Source: Geotoga petraea
GTDB taxonomy: Bacteria > Thermotogota > Thermotogae > Petrotogales > Petrotogaceae
Length of the DNA stretch: 64,000 nucleotides
Direction: 5' to 3'
NCBI RefSeq assembly: GCF_900102615.1
Contig: NZ_FMYV01000004.1
Span: 99,643-163,642 of the forward strand
Below the pieces are notes generated by a model. It was not told where the DNA came from. It did not search any database and was given only the letters and a program-made list of their open reading frames with translations. Made by a program: the position numbers and the translations under genes. Below, piece by piece: positions 33,289-43,537 of the stretch (within the stretch, counting starts at the first letter, position 1; every line of letters begins with the position of its first letter).

Positions 33289-33322
33289 GAAAAAGAGGCT
33301 TGGATTAATTTCCAAGCCTCTT
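33289..33322. terminator. bidirectional terminator
   Basis: Twelve-bp perfect stem (33293-33304 with 33311-33322). The minus-strand side has a run of five T, the plus side a weaker T tract. It serves two convergent genes. Confidence 0.85.
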
Positions 33323-33338
33323 ATATTGTTAATTCTTG

Positions 33339-34841
33339 TTAATATCCAATAATTCTTTTTGCTTTTTGATATTCTTCTATTGTACCCAAATGTTCCAAAT
33401 ATTCAGCTACAACATCAGCTACAACGAAACCTGTATCGTAACCATTTTTCCCTGCAAGCATTTCGTAACCATCGCCACCTGATGCCATGTAATTGTTAGT
33501 AACAACTGAATATGTTTTATCCATAACTAATGGAACGCCATTCACTTTGATGTTTGTTGCTTTTCCATCTTCTACTTTAAACGTCATACCAGCAACATGT
33601 AATTTTGAACCTTGCCCATCTGGTATTGTAGCAGCATAATCAGCTACTTTTTTCAAATCTGAACCTTTAAGTTTTACTGTATAAGCAGTATTTCCAAAAG
33701 GAAGAACCGTTAAAACATCTCTATATGAAATTTCTCCTTCGCTAATTGAAGCCCTAATTCCACCACCATTTTGCAATGCTACTTCTGCATTTGTTTTCCA
33801 TAATAATGCATCTGTAATTAAATGACCTAAATTAGTTTCTCCGCTTCTAACATCTGCTCTTTCACCATTTAATCTTACTTCTGTATATCCAACTGGTTTA
33901 TCTAATTCTTCTGAACCCATTTCTTTGTATGTGTCAGCAACCATTTTTATGAATGGATCTTCTTCTATAGTATCATCAATTTTAATTTGTTTTGATTCCC
34001 AATCTACAATTCTACCATTTTCAATCCATAAATCTATTCTACCTAAATATTTTCCTAAGTCACCTGAAGAACTTAAAATTGTACTGTTGATAACTTTTGC
34101 TTCTTCAAATAATGTGTGTGTATGTCCGTCAATAAATACTTCAACATTCGAAAAACCTTCTGCTACTTCATTTGAAGTTGTATAACCAACAGGTAATTGT
34201 GGTTCTTGCCCTTCTTCATAGTATCCTAAGTGTCCTAATACGATTTGAATATCCGATTTTTCTTCTAATTCGGGCATATATTCTTTTACAGCATAATATG
34301 CTGATTCTACTGAGTTGTTACCTAAATAAAGAGGTTCTAATACGTTTGTTTGTTCTGTTGTTAACCCTAAAATACCTACGCTATATCCTCCCATATCTTT
34401 TACAACATATGGTTTAAAAACAGGAAATAAGTTTCTATCAACAAAATTTGCACTTAGAAAAGGAAATCCAGCAACTCTTGCTTGCATTTTCAATGTATCT
34501 AAATCGATATCAAACTCATGATTTCCCAAAGCCATTGCATCTGCACCCATGTAATGTAAAGTTGCAAAATCAGGTACGGCATCTAATAAATCAGATTCTG
34601 GTACACCTGTATTTACATCACCAGCATGTAAAAACAATACGTCTCCGCCTTCTGATTCAACTTCAGCTCTTGCTTCGTTGATAACTGTAGCTATTCTTGA
34701 AAATCCACCAGTTGCACCATCATCAAAAGGCCACACGTGACCATGAGTATCGTTCACATGAAATATAACCAAATGCTGTGGTACAGCAAAAACAGAAATA
34801 ATAAATAACAAGCCTAACAACATACCGAGATATTTTTTCAC
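33339..34841 (-). CDS. secreted 5'-nucleotidase / UshA-like bifunctional nucleotidase
   Basis: 500 residues. A signal peptide (1-19) is followed by the metallophosphoesterase domain ([41 protein letters not shown]), and from ~310 the 5'-nucleotidase C-terminal domain ([51 protein letters not shown]). It removes phosphate from extracytoplasmic nucleotides for salvage. It is of standard length and monocistronic. Confidence 0.93.
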   Translation of the reverse strand: MKKYLGMLLGLLFIISVFAVPQHLVIFHVNDTHGHVWPFDDGATGGFSRIATVINEARAEVESEGGDVLFLHAGDVNTGVPESDLLDAVPDFATLHYMGADAMALGNHEFDIDLDTLKMQARVAGFPFLSANFVDRNLFPVFKPYVVKDMGGYSVGILGLTTEQTNVLEPLYLGNNSVESAYYAVKEYMPELEEKSDIQIVLGHLGYYEEGQEPQLPVGYTTSNEVAEGFSNVEVFIDGHTHTLFEEAKVINSTILSSSGDLGKYLGRIDLWIENGRIVDWESKQIKIDDTIEEDPFIKMVADTYKEMGSEELDKPVGYTEVRLNGERADVRSGETNLGHLITDALLWKTNAEVALQNGGGIRASISEGEISYRDVLTVLPFGNTAYTVKLKGSDLKKVADYAATIPDGQGSKLHVAGMTFKVEDGKATNIKVNGVPLVMDKTYSVVTNNYMASGGDGYEMLAGKNGYDTGFVVADVVAEYLEHLGTIEEYQKAKRIIGY

Positions 34842-34899
34842 AAAAATCCCCTCCTTGAATTGAAATAAAAGTTCAGTATATTACTATTTTATCATTTTT

Positions 34900-35775
34900 T
34901 TACTTTAATTTAAACACCAGTTCTCCAATTTCTACATCTAAATCTTTAGCAACACTTTTACACTTCGCAGTCAATAAGAAAAATACTTTGTTAAACTCGC
35001 CATAAAGTCCTTCGTAATTTTCCTGCCCTTTTGAGATAACTACATCTGCATTTTCAAAAATATTTCTAAAATCAACATCAGTTTTACTTAAAATAGTACC
35101 AGGATATATAGACCCACTTTCCAATGGTATTGAAACTTCTTTTAAACCTACCTCAATAGCATCTTTTAAAGTTGCATCAGTCATGATTGGCCTACTCTTT
35201 ACTGCAGAGTGGATAATCAAATTTGGATATTTATTTTTAACCACTTTAATTAATATTTTATCTAAAACAATTTCTCCAGCCTTATCGTGAACAAACAATA
35301 AATTGTTAGCATCTTCTATCTTATCCAAAAATTTTTTGTAATCGTCAACAGCAAAATTTCTACTTTTTGTCAAGCTTTCAATTTCCCACTCTAATTCGCC
35401 AAAATAATTTTTAATTCCGAAATCTAATAAATTGCAAAATGTCGAAAGCTTAAATGCAGTATATAGAGGATCTTCTGTAGAAAAACAAAAATCGAGTAAA
35501 TCTTCATACATTTCCAAAAACATTTGGTTGGCATTCATTTTCTCATTTTCAAAAAGGTCTTCATCATCATAAAATTCATAATACTTATCATAAATCAACG
35601 AAGATAATTCAATAGGTTTCATACCAAATTCTGCTTTATTAGATAAATGTTTTAATAATTCCATGTACTTATCAAAAGATTCTTTTTCAGTAAGTTCATT
35701 TGAAATAAATAATTTATTTATTATTTTTTGTGCATGATCGCAAACACAATTTACACATTCATATTGAGCATACAT
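34900..35775 (-). CDS. DUF89/ARMT1-like damage-control phosphatase
   Basis: 291 residues from ATG 35775. A GTG nine bases earlier is part of the AAGGAGTG binding site and was rejected. It begins with a CVNCVCDHAQKI Cys pair and contains LLFVHDKAGEIVLDKIL (the NAGE/FDxL-like motif), VKSRPIMTDATLKDAIEVGL and a late GLYGEFNKVFFLLTAKC segment, all typical of DUF89 metal-dependent phosphatases that remove damaged sugar or cofactor phosphates. The usual Asn of 'DNAGE' is Lys here (DKAGE). Physiological substrate is unknown. Confidence 0.82.
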   Translation of the reverse strand: MYAQYECVNCVCDHAQKIINKLFISNELTEKESFDKYMELLKHLSNKAEFGMKPIELSSLIYDKYYEFYDDEDLFENEKMNANQMFLEMYEDLLDFCFSTEDPLYTAFKLSTFCNLLDFGIKNYFGELEWEIESLTKSRNFAVDDYKKFLDKIEDANNLLFVHDKAGEIVLDKILIKVVKNKYPNLIIHSAVKSRPIMTDATLKDAIEVGLKEVSIPLESGSIYPGTILSKTDVDFRNIFENADVVISKGQENYEGLYGEFNKVFFLLTAKCKSVAKDLDVEIGELVFKLK

Positions 35776-36044
35776 TCTATTCACTCCTTGGAATATCTGT
35801 TTTTCACTAAAAATTATAACTTAATTAAATTAAGTAAATATTTGTTTTATTATTTTTATTGAAGAATTGTGTTAATTTTCTTTTTCCTATTAACTTATCA
35901 AATGATTAATTAATTCAAAAAATTCTTCATATTTAAATATAATTTTTATTAGGAATTCAACTTTCTATTAGCTATCTTATGATATAATAACTTGGTGTAT
36001 TTATATTTCAAAAGATTTTTCTATGAAGTTGTAACTTTATTTTA

Positions 36045-36074
36045 TTGACATTAAAACATTTTTGTGTTTATAAT
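36045..36074 (+). promoter_or_regulatory. promoter of the rpmH operon
   Basis: TTGACA at 36045-36050, 18 bases, TATAAT at 36069-36074. The gap upstream (35776-36044) is plain AT-rich DNA. I looked for DnaA-box clusters, since rpmH is often near oriC, and saw none. Confidence 0.8.
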
Positions 36075-36113
36075 CTATGTTGAGAAAATTCTACAAAACC
36101 AGGAGGTATTCTA

Positions 36114-36248
36114 ATGAAAAGAACATATCAACCATCAAGAAGAAAGAGAAAGAGAACTCACGGATTTTTGGTAAGAAAGAGAACTAGTGGAGGAAAAAAT
36201 GTCCTCAGAAGAAGAAGAAGAAAAGGAAGAAAGAGACTTTCTGTATAA
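36114..36248 (+). CDS. rpmH: 50S ribosomal protein L34
   Basis: 44 residues, extremely Arg/Lys-rich, starting [22 protein letters not shown], the universal L34 sequence. AGGAGG precedes ATG 36114. Its stop shares one base with the rnpA start (TAATG). Confidence 0.97.
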   Translation: MKRTYQPSRRKRKRTHGFLVRKRTSGGKNVLRRRRRKGRKRLSV

Positions 36249-36601
36249 TGGTCTCTCAAAAATTTGAGAAAAATGAACGTCTGAGACTTAGAAATGATTT
36301 TAAAAAACTTTTTGATTCTAAAGGCAGATCGGTGAATTCTTATTTTGTATTGGTATTTAGGGAAAATAATCTTGGATACAGTAGAATAGCCGTTTCCATC
36401 AAAAGGAAATTTGGAAAAGCTGTATTGAGAAATAAACTGAGAAGACAAATTAAGGAAATATATAGGACAAACAAAGACAAGTTCCCTCAAGGCTATGACT
36501 TCTTGTTTATTCCCCGAAAAGCTTTATCTGAAATATATAAAAACCTAAAATTTTCGGATATCAAAAAAATGATATTTGATAATGTGAGGAAAGTGAAATA
36601 A
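36248..36601 (+). CDS. rnpA: ribonuclease P protein component
   Basis: 117 residues. Basic, with the N-terminal [18 protein letters not shown] segment and the RNR motif [16 protein letters not shown] (~57-72) that contacts RNase P RNA for tRNA 5' maturation. It overlaps rpmH and yidD by one base each, so it has no independent ribosome binding site and depends on coupled translation. Confidence 0.95.
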   Translation: MVSQKFEKNERLRLRNDFKKLFDSKGRSVNSYFVLVFRENNLGYSRIAVSIKRKFGKAVLRNKLRRQIKEIYRTNKDKFPQGYDFLFIPRKALSEIYKNLKFSDIKKMIFDNVRKVK

Positions 36602-36882
36602 TGAAATACATATTACTCGCCCTAATTAAATTTTATCAAAAAGTTATTTCTCCTATTAAACCCCCTACATGCAGATTTTATCCTACATGTTCTGCTTACT
36701 CATATGAAGCAGTTAAAAAGTTTGGGTTTTTTAAAGGTGGATATTTAAGTCTCAGACGAATTCTTAGTTGTCATCCCTTTAATAAGGGAGGATATGACCC
36801 GGTTCCTGAAAGCTTTCATTTTATAGCAAAAAATGGCTCGAAAAATAATAAAGAAGAAAACAAAAGGGGTGTAAAGAATTGA
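36601..36882 (+). CDS. yidD: membrane protein insertion efficiency factor YidD
   Basis: 93 residues, haemolysin/YidD family: [33 protein letters not shown] with the two paired cysteines, then [13 protein letters not shown]. Small, amphipathic and associated with the inner face of the membrane. It overlaps the TTG start of yidC by 4 bases. Confidence 0.94.
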   Translation: MKYILLALIKFYQKVISPIKPPTCRFYPTCSAYSYEAVKKFGFFKGGYLSLRRILSCHPFNKGGYDPVPESFHFIAKNGSKNNKEENKRGVKN

Positions 36883-38234
36883 AAAAGCAACTCTTAATAA
36901 TAGGACTTATTGTCCTAAGTATTTTTGCATTCGCTATTCCAAATGTAATCATATCAGAAAACGCAACCACCATTGATTTACAAACTAGAATATTTGATTT
37001 AAGTATGGATAAACAAGGACATATTCTTGAATATTCAATTGTTGATTTTAGAACTAAGGAATATAAACTGATATACTCTTACGGTAAAGATAGTTTTAAT
37101 TTGTTAGATACAGAAACAGAAGAAGAAATAATCCCAACTGATTATCAAATATCCGTATCAGAAAATGAAGAATACGTTGATATGTTCTTCTTTTTTGAAG
37201 GTAATGGTTTAAAAAAGTATAGATTCTACAACGATCCAAACTTTCATTTTGATGTTGAGTTTGTTAACGTAGAAGGATTAGTTACATTGCCAACTATATC
37301 ATATAGACCTGGTATCAGACAGATGCAATCAACTATGGTGTCTTTTATAGAAGAAATACCTAACACTGGAGAAAATTTAGATGCTTTAGTAGCCGTAGAA
37401 GCTGCTTCACAAATTGACAATCAATTGAGATATAAAACAGAAGGAAGAACTTTATCTCAAGTATATATGGGTCCACTAAAAAGAACTTTTATGGGAGAAG
37501 TATTCTCAGAAGAAACATACGATAGAGTTTCAGCACTTTTAGATGAAATGGGAGCTTTTGGATTTATTTCAAGAATTTTTTATTGGTTCGTTTACTTTTT
37601 ATATTGGTTAAATGAAATAACAGGAAATTTTGGTTGGGCTATAATAATATTCACAGTTATTATAAGATTGGCATTATATCCTCTATATCATAGACAACAA
37701 AAATCTATGATTAAAATGAGGGAAATACAACCAGAAATTGAAAAATTAAGGAAAAAATATAAAAATAATCAAAAATTACAAGAAGAAACTATGAAATTAT
37801 ATAGAGAAAAAAATGTAAACCCTATGGGTGGATGTTTACCAACTCTTATTCAATTACCAGTTTTTATAGTATTGTGGCAAACAATTCAATACTTTGGTGA
37901 AGCATTTGCATACAACCCAAGATTTCTGTTCTGGTCAGATCTATCACAAGGCGGATTTGGAACAAACTTTATATTTATCTTAATGTCATTGGCCGCTTAT
38001 ATGGCTATTGCTTTGTTATCCGCTCAAAATTCAAAAATGGCTTGGCAACAAATTGCAATGTCAACTATTTTCCCATTGTTGTTGAGTAGTTTGCCTTCAG
38101 GAGTTTTCTTGTACTACACATCAAACGCTGTAATCCAATTAATAATTACATTCTATAATAATAGAAGACATGGTATAAAAGGTATAAGCATTAGAGAATT
38201 ATTTGGATTAGGACCTAAACCTGTTAGGAGGTGA
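36879..38234 (+). CDS. yidC: membrane protein insertase YidC
   Basis: 451 residues starting at TTG 36879. A signal-anchor helix is followed by a reduced periplasmic domain (~20-215), then the 60-kDa inner-membrane-protein core from ~240: [30 protein letters not shown] (with the conserved Arg) and a coiled cytoplasmic loop before [21 protein letters not shown]. The periplasmic domain is shorter than in E. coli. It is coupled to yidD by overlap. Confidence 0.95.
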   Translation: MKKQLLIIGLIVLSIFAFAIPNVIISENATTIDLQTRIFDLSMDKQGHILEYSIVDFRTKEYKLIYSYGKDSFNLLDTETEEEIIPTDYQISVSENEEYVDMFFFFEGNGLKKYRFYNDPNFHFDVEFVNVEGLVTLPTISYRPGIRQMQSTMVSFIEEIPNTGENLDALVAVEAASQIDNQLRYKTEGRTLSQVYMGPLKRTFMGEVFSEETYDRVSALLDEMGAFGFISRIFYWFVYFLYWLNEITGNFGWAIIIFTVIIRLALYPLYHRQQKSMIKMREIQPEIEKLRKKYKNNQKLQEETMKLYREKNVNPMGGCLPTLIQLPVFIVLWQTIQYFGEAFAYNPRFLFWSDLSQGGFGTNFIFILMSLAAYMAIALLSAQNSKMAWQQIAMSTIFPLLLSSLPSGVFLYYTSNAVIQLIITFYNNRRHGIKGISIRELFGLGPKPVRR

Positions 38235-38242
38235 GAAACTCA

Positions 38243-38893
38243 ATGTTAAAATTACAGTCTAAAGAGTTTACTGCAAAAACAATAGAAGAAGCTTTAGAAC
38301 AAGCTAAAAAAGAATTTGAAGTTCAAGATTCTGAATTATCTTATAAAATAAAAGAAGAGGGAACAAAAGGATTCATATTTGGAATTGGTAGCAAACCTTA
38401 TATCTTAGAAATTTATATCAATGAAAATTTTTTAATAAACAAAATCAGAGAGTTTTTAGATGAAATATTAACTTATTTTGATGAAGAGATTGACGCCAAT
38501 ATCAAAGCATTTGGTAAAACAATTGTCATTTATTTAGATGGAGAAGGTTTAGGAAAATTAATAGGAAAACACGGTAGAACTTTAGGTGCTTTACAACATC
38601 TAATAATGATATACGTCAATAGAATGACTGACACAAAAATAGACATTAAATTGGATATTGGAGAATACAGAAAAAAGAGAAGAAGAAAAATAGAAGAAAT
38701 TGCCGAACAAGCTGCAAAAAAAGTTTTGAGAACTCATGAAAATTTAGAATTAGCTACAATGTTTTCTTTTGAGAGAAAAACTGTACACGAGCACATAAGA
38801 AAATATTTCCCTGAATTGTCCACAAAATCTGTCGGTTTAGAACCTTACAGAAAGGTAATTATTTTAGAAAATCATAAAGAATACACAAAATAA
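38243..38893 (+). CDS. khpB: KhpB/Jag RNA-binding protein (Jag_N-KH-R3H)
   Basis: 216 residues from ATG 38243. AGGAGGTG at 38226-38233 points to it and rules out the GTG at 38231. N-terminal Jag domain (KEFTAKTIEEALEQAKKEF), KH domain with GKLIGKHGRTLGALQHL and C-terminal R3H (~150-210) ending ST.SVG.EPYRKVII. With KhpA it binds many RNAs and affects cell division and envelope synthesis in Gram-positives. It is the last gene of the rpmH operon. Confidence 0.92.
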   Translation: MLKLQSKEFTAKTIEEALEQAKKEFEVQDSELSYKIKEEGTKGFIFGIGSKPYILEIYINENFLINKIREFLDEILTYFDEEIDANIKAFGKTIVIYLDGEGLGKLIGKHGRTLGALQHLIMIYVNRMTDTKIDIKLDIGEYRKKRRRKIEEIAEQAAKKVLRTHENLELATMFSFERKTVHEHIRKYFPELSTKSVGLEPYRKVIILENHKEYTK

Positions 38894-38907
38894 TAAGAGG
38901 TGATAAT

Positions 38908-39270
38908 ATGAATAAAAAAGTAGTTATAGAAAAATATAGCAATGTAACACCTCAAATATTAAATAACGATAAAGTAAAAAATGTTGAAAAAAGGATTTTA
39001 ATAGGGAGCAAACTTGAAGCACCAAACTTTGTCATGAGACTTTTTACAGTTAAAAAAGACGGACATTCCCCAAAACATTCTCACTCTTGGGAACATGAAG
39101 TATTTATTGTAAAAGGAAAAGCTGAAGTATATAATGGAGAAGAATATGTTGAAGCAGAAGAAGGAACATTTGTTTTTGTCCCTCCTAATGTAGAACATCA
39201 ATTCAAAAATGTTGGCGATGGAGATTTACAGTTTATATGTGTAATTCCCAATTCAGCTGACGAAGAATAA
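38908..39270 (+). CDS. cupin-domain protein
   Basis: 120 residues, a single small beta-barrel. Metal ligands are in SPKHSHSWEHEVFIVKGKAEVY (motif 1, His/His/Glu) and FVPPNVEHQFKNV (motif 2, His). No enzymatic identity can be read. It sits 14 bases after khpB with its own GAGGTGATA site and ends at a strong terminator, so it probably rides on the same transcript. Confidence 0.87.
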   Translation: MNKKVVIEKYSNVTPQILNNDKVKNVEKRILIGSKLEAPNFVMRLFTVKKDGHSPKHSHSWEHEVFIVKGKAEVYNGEEYVEAEEGTFVFVPPNVEHQFKNVGDGDLQFICVIPNSADEE

Positions 39271-39281
39271 AAAACTTTTAT

Positions 39282-39307
39282 AAAAGAGGCGAAAGCCTCT
39301 TTTTTTA
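39282..39307 (+). terminator. terminator with GAAA tetraloop
   Basis: Eight-bp stem (39283-39290 with 39295-39302) closed by a GAAA loop, with a run of T residues. It ends the rpmH-to-cupin transcript. Confidence 0.93.
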
Positions 39308-39319
39308 TATTTGTAACTA

Positions 39320-39328
39320 TGTTATAAT
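39320..39328 (+). promoter_or_regulatory. extended -10 promoter of dprA
   Basis: TGTTATAAT about 44 bases before the dprA start, just past the terminator; no good -35. Confidence 0.45.
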
Positions 39329-39372
39329 TATATTAATGTAATAATATATTCTTAACATATCTGGAGGGTTAG

Positions 39373-40353
39373 ATGAATACATTAGATATCATAACTTTAA
39401 AAGAAGTTTATAAAAAGACAAACAATGAAATTATTAGCATTATTGAAAAAGGTATTAGACCAAATTTATTTGAAAAAGATTTTGAAAATAAGAAAAAATT
39501 TATTTATAAAAGATTAAAACAATCTTCTAATTATTCTATCTTGACTTACTGGGACGAAGATTATCCAGAAGAACTTAAAAATATAGCAGATCCACCAGTT
39601 ATTTTATACTATATCGGTAATCTCGATCTTTTTAATACCAAAAAAGTTTCTGTAGTTGGTACGAGAAAACCTTCACAATACGGGAAAAATATGTGTGCTG
39701 ATATTGTAAAAGTTTTGGAAGACTACACTATAGTTTCGGGAATGGCTTATGGAATAGATTCAATTTCTCATAGAAATGCAAAAAAAACCATAGCTGTCTT
39801 GGGCACTGGAATAGATGTTATATTTCCAAAAACAAATGAAGATCTATACCACAAAATTTCGAAAGATGGATTGATTTTATCAGAATATATGCCTGGAACA
39901 CCTGGAATGAAACATCAATTTCCGTATAGGAACAGAATTATAGCTGCTTTATCTGAAAAGACCATCGTTGTCGAGGCAGCAAAAAGAAGTGGCTCTTTAA
40001 TTACCGCAAGATATGCTCTTGAATTTGGAAAAGATGTTTTGGCAGTTCCAGGAGATGTTTCCCGTTTCAATTCTTACGGCACAAACTTTTTGATCTACAA
40101 TGGGGCAATTCCGATAATATCATTAGAAGTTCTCAAAGAAATATTCAACATAAACGAAATGAGGATGAATATAGACAACTTACCTGAAAAATCCAAAAAG
40201 ATAATTTCCTTGATTAAGAATGGTGAAAATACCGCAGAGAAAATAAGCTATTTTTTAAATGAAGACATATCAACTATACTAACTTCTCTCATGGAATTGG
40301 AAATAGAAGGTAAAATTAGACAAGAAAATGGATGTTATAATTTAATTTTTTGA
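39373..40353 (+). CDS. dprA: DNA-processing protein DprA
   Basis: 326 residues. Central Rossmann domain with VVGTRKPSQYGKN (~95-107), VSGMAYGIDSISHRNA, VLGTGIDVIFPKTN and PYRNRIIAALSEKTIVVEAAKRSGSLITARYALEFGKDVLAVPG, which is the ssDNA/RecA-loading core used in natural transformation. A C-terminal winged-helix-like region (~275-326) ends it. GGAGGG precedes ATG 39373. No other competence gene is near. Confidence 0.93.
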   Translation: MNTLDIITLKEVYKKTNNEIISIIEKGIRPNLFEKDFENKKKFIYKRLKQSSNYSILTYWDEDYPEELKNIADPPVILYYIGNLDLFNTKKVSVVGTRKPSQYGKNMCADIVKVLEDYTIVSGMAYGIDSISHRNAKKTIAVLGTGIDVIFPKTNEDLYHKISKDGLILSEYMPGTPGMKHQFPYRNRIIAALSEKTIVVEAAKRSGSLITARYALEFGKDVLAVPGDVSRFNSYGTNFLIYNGAIPIISLEVLKEIFNINEMRMNIDNLPEKSKKIISLIKNGENTAEKISYFLNEDISTILTSLMELEIEGKIRQENGCYNLIF

Positions 40354-40482
40354 TTATATTAACATTTTTTGCTAAAAAATAAAGTGATCCTTAATTAAAA
40401 TATATTAAAATATAATCAAATAGAAGAAATTTATAGGTTTATTTTTAAAATAAATTATAAGCTTTTAAAGGGGAGGATTTTT

Positions 40483-42654
40483 ATGGCTATATTGAGTCAA
40501 GAAGAAATTTTTAACTTATCAAATGGTAATCTACACGACCCTTATGTGTATTTGGGAATGCACAAATATAAAAAAGGAGTAGTCGTTAGGACTATGCAAC
40601 CATTTGCAAAAGAAGTAAAGGTTACCTCAAAAAAATTCAGAAGATATATGAAAAAAATAAGCGATTCAGGTCTTTTTGAGTTGTATATTCCAAATGTTGA
40701 CATTGTAAATTATAAGTTTAAATGCACTGATTACGAGGGAAACAAATGGGAAGTAATAGACCCATATCAATTTTTACCTGTGATTTCAGATTATGACAGA
40801 CACCTATTTAATGAAGGAAATCATTATGAAATTTATGATAAATTAGGTTCTCACAACATGAAAATAAATGGTCATAAAGGAACTTTATTTGCTGTTTGGG
40901 CACCAAACGCAAAGAGGGTTTCAGTTGTTGGAAATTTCAACAATTGGGATGGAAGAGTTCATCAAATGAGAATGCTTGGTTCTTCTGGTATATGGGAAAT
41001 TTTTATTCCTAATTTATCTGAAGGTGATTTATATAAATATGAAATAAAGACTAAAGAAGACTATATTCTTTTAAAAATAGACCCTTACGCAAACTTTTTT
41101 GAAAAAAGACCTAAAAATGCTTCAATAATATACGATCTTGAAGGAAAACATCAATGGGAAGACGATCAGTGGATAAAAAAAAGAGAAAATACAAATTGGC
41201 TTGAAGAACCTATGAGTATATACGAAGTTCATTTAAACTCTTGGATGAAAACAGAAAATGATGAATTTCTTAACTATAGAGATATAGCAAAAAATTTAGC
41301 AAATTATTGTAAAGAAAATGGTTTTACTCATATCGAATTAATGCCTATTGCAGAGCACCCTTTGGACATGTCTTGGGGCTATCAAGTGACAGGATATTTT
41401 GCGCCTACAAGTAGATTCGGTACTCCAGAGGATTTTATGTATTTTGTTGACTTGCTCCATAAAGAAAATATTGGAATTATTCTTGATTGGGTCCCAGGGC
41501 ACTTCCCTAAAGATGAATTCGCACTGGGTAGATTTGATGGAACAGCTTTATACGAACATTTAGATCCAAGACTTGGTGAACATATTGATTGGGGGACTTA
41601 TATTTTCAATTACGGAAGAAATGAAGTTAAAAATTTCTTAATTTCTAATGCATTATTTTGGTTGAAAAAATTCCATATAGATGGCCTTAGAGTCGATGCT
41701 GTGGCTTCGATGCTTTATTTAGATTATTCAAGAGAGGGAAAGGATTGGATACCTAATCGATTTGGTGGAAGAGAAAACCTAGAAGCTATTGATTTTTTAA
41801 AACATCTAAACTCTGTTACTTATAAATATTTCCCAGGTACACTAACTATAGCTGAAGAATCTACTGCTTTTCCTGGAGTTACAAAACCAGTTGATCTCGG
41901 AGGTCTTGGTTTTGCAATGAAATGGAACATGGGATGGATGAACGATAGTTTAGAATATATGAAAAAAGAACCAATATACAGACAATACCATCAAAATGAT
42001 TTGACCTTTTCAATTATGTATGCTTTTTCTGAAAATTTTATCCTATCCATTTCTCATGATGAAGTAGTTTATGGCAAAAAATCGTTGGTAGATAAAATGC
42101 CTGGAGATGACTGGCAAAAATTTGCAAACCTCAGATTGTATTTATCATATATGTATGCTCACCCTGGGAAAAAGCTATTATTTATGGGACAAGAGTTTGG
42201 CCAATGGAAAGAATGGGATTTCGAACATTCTCTTGATTGGCATATTTTACAATACGAAAACCATAAAAAAACAAAGGATTTTGTTAAATATTTGAACAAC
42301 ATATACAAAACTAACGAACCTTTTTATAAGATTGATTTTAATTATGAAGGATTTGAATGGATTGATTTTAGTGACAATGAAAATAGTGTTATTTCCTTTT
42401 TAAGAAAATCAAATGATGAAAAAATATTATGTGTATTTAATTTTACACCTGTCCCAAGAGATAATTATAGAATAGGAGTCCCAGAAGAAGGACAATATGA
42501 ATTGATATTTAATTCAGATTCAAAAGATTTTTGGGGGAGTGGTTACGATATCAAAAATTCTGTCACTTCTGAAAAAATAAGATGGCAGGGAAGGGATAAT
42601 TCTATAGTATCAAATTTACCGCCTCTTTCAGCTATTTTCTTTAAAATAAAATAA
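40483..42654 (+). CDS. glgB: 1,4-alpha-glucan branching enzyme (GH13)
   Basis: 723 residues. A short N-terminal domain and a CBM48 domain (~105-200, TLFAVWAPNAKRVSVVGNFNNWDG) precede the GH13 barrel with conserved regions HPLDMSWGYQVTGYFAPTSRFG, GLRVDAVASMLYLDYSR (nucleophile Asp), TIAEESTAFPGVT (acid Glu) and SISHDEVVYGKKSL (Asp). It forms alpha-1,6 branches in glycogen. No other glg gene is adjacent. It is monocistronic, with its own AT-rich upstream region and terminator. Confidence 0.95.
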   Translation: MAILSQEEIFNLSNGNLHDPYVYLGMHKYKKGVVVRTMQPFAKEVKVTSKKFRRYMKKISDSGLFELYIPNVDIVNYKFKCTDYEGNKWEVIDPYQFLPVISDYDRHLFNEGNHYEIYDKLGSHNMKINGHKGTLFAVWAPNAKRVSVVGNFNNWDGRVHQMRMLGSSGIWEIFIPNLSEGDLYKYEIKTKEDYILLKIDPYANFFEKRPKNASIIYDLEGKHQWEDDQWIKKRENTNWLEEPMSIYEVHLNSWMKTENDEFLNYRDIAKNLANYCKENGFTHIELMPIAEHPLDMSWGYQVTGYFAPTSRFGTPEDFMYFVDLLHKENIGIILDWVPGHFPKDEFALGRFDGTALYEHLDPRLGEHIDWGTYIFNYGRNEVKNFLISNALFWLKKFHIDGLRVDAVASMLYLDYSREGKDWIPNRFGGRENLEAIDFLKHLNSVTYKYFPGTLTIAEESTAFPGVTKPVDLGGLGFAMKWNMGWMNDSLEYMKKEPIYRQYHQNDLTFSIMYAFSENFILSISHDEVVYGKKSLVDKMPGDDWQKFANLRLYLSYMYAHPGKKLLFMGQEFGQWKEWDFEHSLDWHILQYENHKKTKDFVKYLNNIYKTNEPFYKIDFNYEGFEWIDFSDNENSVISFLRKSNDEKILCVFNFTPVPRDNYRIGVPEEGQYELIFNSDSKDFWGSGYDIKNSVTSEKIRWQGRDNSIVSNLPPLSAIFFKIK

Positions 42655-42660
42655 CAAATA

Positions 42661-42698
42661 AAAAATAATGTCATCTCTTTGAGATGACATTATTTTTT
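42661..42698. terminator. long bidirectional terminator
   Basis: Sixteen-bp perfect stem (42662-42677 with 42681-42696) with a 3-base loop, flanked by T-rich tracts on both strands. It separates glgB from the convergent ABC permease gene. Confidence 0.92.
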
Positions 42699-43533
42699 AT
42701 CCTTTTACTGCTCCAACAGTTAAACCGTCGATAAAATATCTTTGAAAAAGTAGAAATACTACCAATGGAACAATAGCTGCTATTAACGATGCGGCAGATA
42801 TAATATTCCAGCTTGTAACCCATTGACCTTGTAAATTTACAAGTCCCAAAGTTACTGGTTTTAAACTATCTGATTGAAGTAGTATTAAAGCCCAAAGATA
42901 ATCGTTCCATATCCATGTAAATTCTAATATACCCAAAGCTGCCATTGCTGGCAATGAAAGGGGGAGGGCAATTTTTCTATATAGTGTAAAATCATTAGCT
43001 CCATCCATTTTCGCTGATTCAAAAATACTTTTTGGAATTCCTATCATGAAATTCCTCAAGAAAAACGTACAAAATCCCAATTGAAAGGCTACATGAAAAA
43101 GTATAACTCCTTGAAAAGTGTCATAAAGCCCAGTCTGCTGAGAAAACTTGTAGACCGGTATCAATAACATTTGAAATGGTATAAGCATACCCGCAACAAA
43201 TATGATCAAAACTATTTTTGACATTTTAAATTTATAAAAAGATAAAGAAAAGGCTCCTAAACTTGAAACAAATAAAGTCCCTATTACAGAAGGAACTGTA
43301 ATTATGAATGTATTCCTAAAATAAGTTTTCATATTTCCCTGTTCCCAAGAGTTGGCAAAATTTTCCCATACCAATTGTTGAGGTGGTTTCCACCATGAAG
43401 TCGAAGCCATTATCTCATCCATCGATTTTAAAGATGTAAAAGTAGTTATGAAAAACGGGATAAGCCAAACTATCACTATTAAAAGCGATAATATGTAAAA
43501 CATCATTCTAATTGATAATTTTCTATTTTTCAT
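42697..43533 (-). CDS. carbohydrate ABC transporter permease (MalG type)
   Basis: 278 residues, six transmembrane helices. The EAA loop, which docks the ATPase, is ESAKMDGANDFTLYRKIALPLSLPAMA (~170-196). The N-terminus (TSLKSMDEIMASTSWWKPP) is typical of the MalG-side permease. It lies four bases after its partner permease. No ATPase gene is in the cluster, so a shared MsmK-type ATPase elsewhere must energise it. Confidence 0.92.
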   Translation of the reverse strand: MKNRKLSIRMMFYILSLLIVIVWLIPFFITTFTSLKSMDEIMASTSWWKPPQQLVWENFANSWEQGNMKTYFRNTFIITVPSVIGTLFVSSLGAFSLSFYKFKMSKIVLIIFVAGMLIPFQMLLIPVYKFSQQTGLYDTFQGVILFHVAFQLGFCTFFLRNFMIGIPKSIFESAKMDGANDFTLYRKIALPLSLPAMAALGILEFTWIWNDYLWALILLQSDSLKPVTLGLVNLQGQWVTSWNIISAASLIAAIVPLVVFLLFQRYFIDGLTVGAVKG

Positions 43534-43537
43534 TTTC

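Noticed and set aside
34448..34681. Plus-strand open frame inside the 5'-nucleotidase gene
   Set aside because: His/Leu/Gln-rich composition typical of antisense frames; no start signal.
35776..36044. AT-rich gap before rpmH as a candidate replication origin
   Set aside because: No DnaA-box cluster, no dnaA or dnaN gene nearby and no visible repeat pattern; it simply holds the rpmH promoter.
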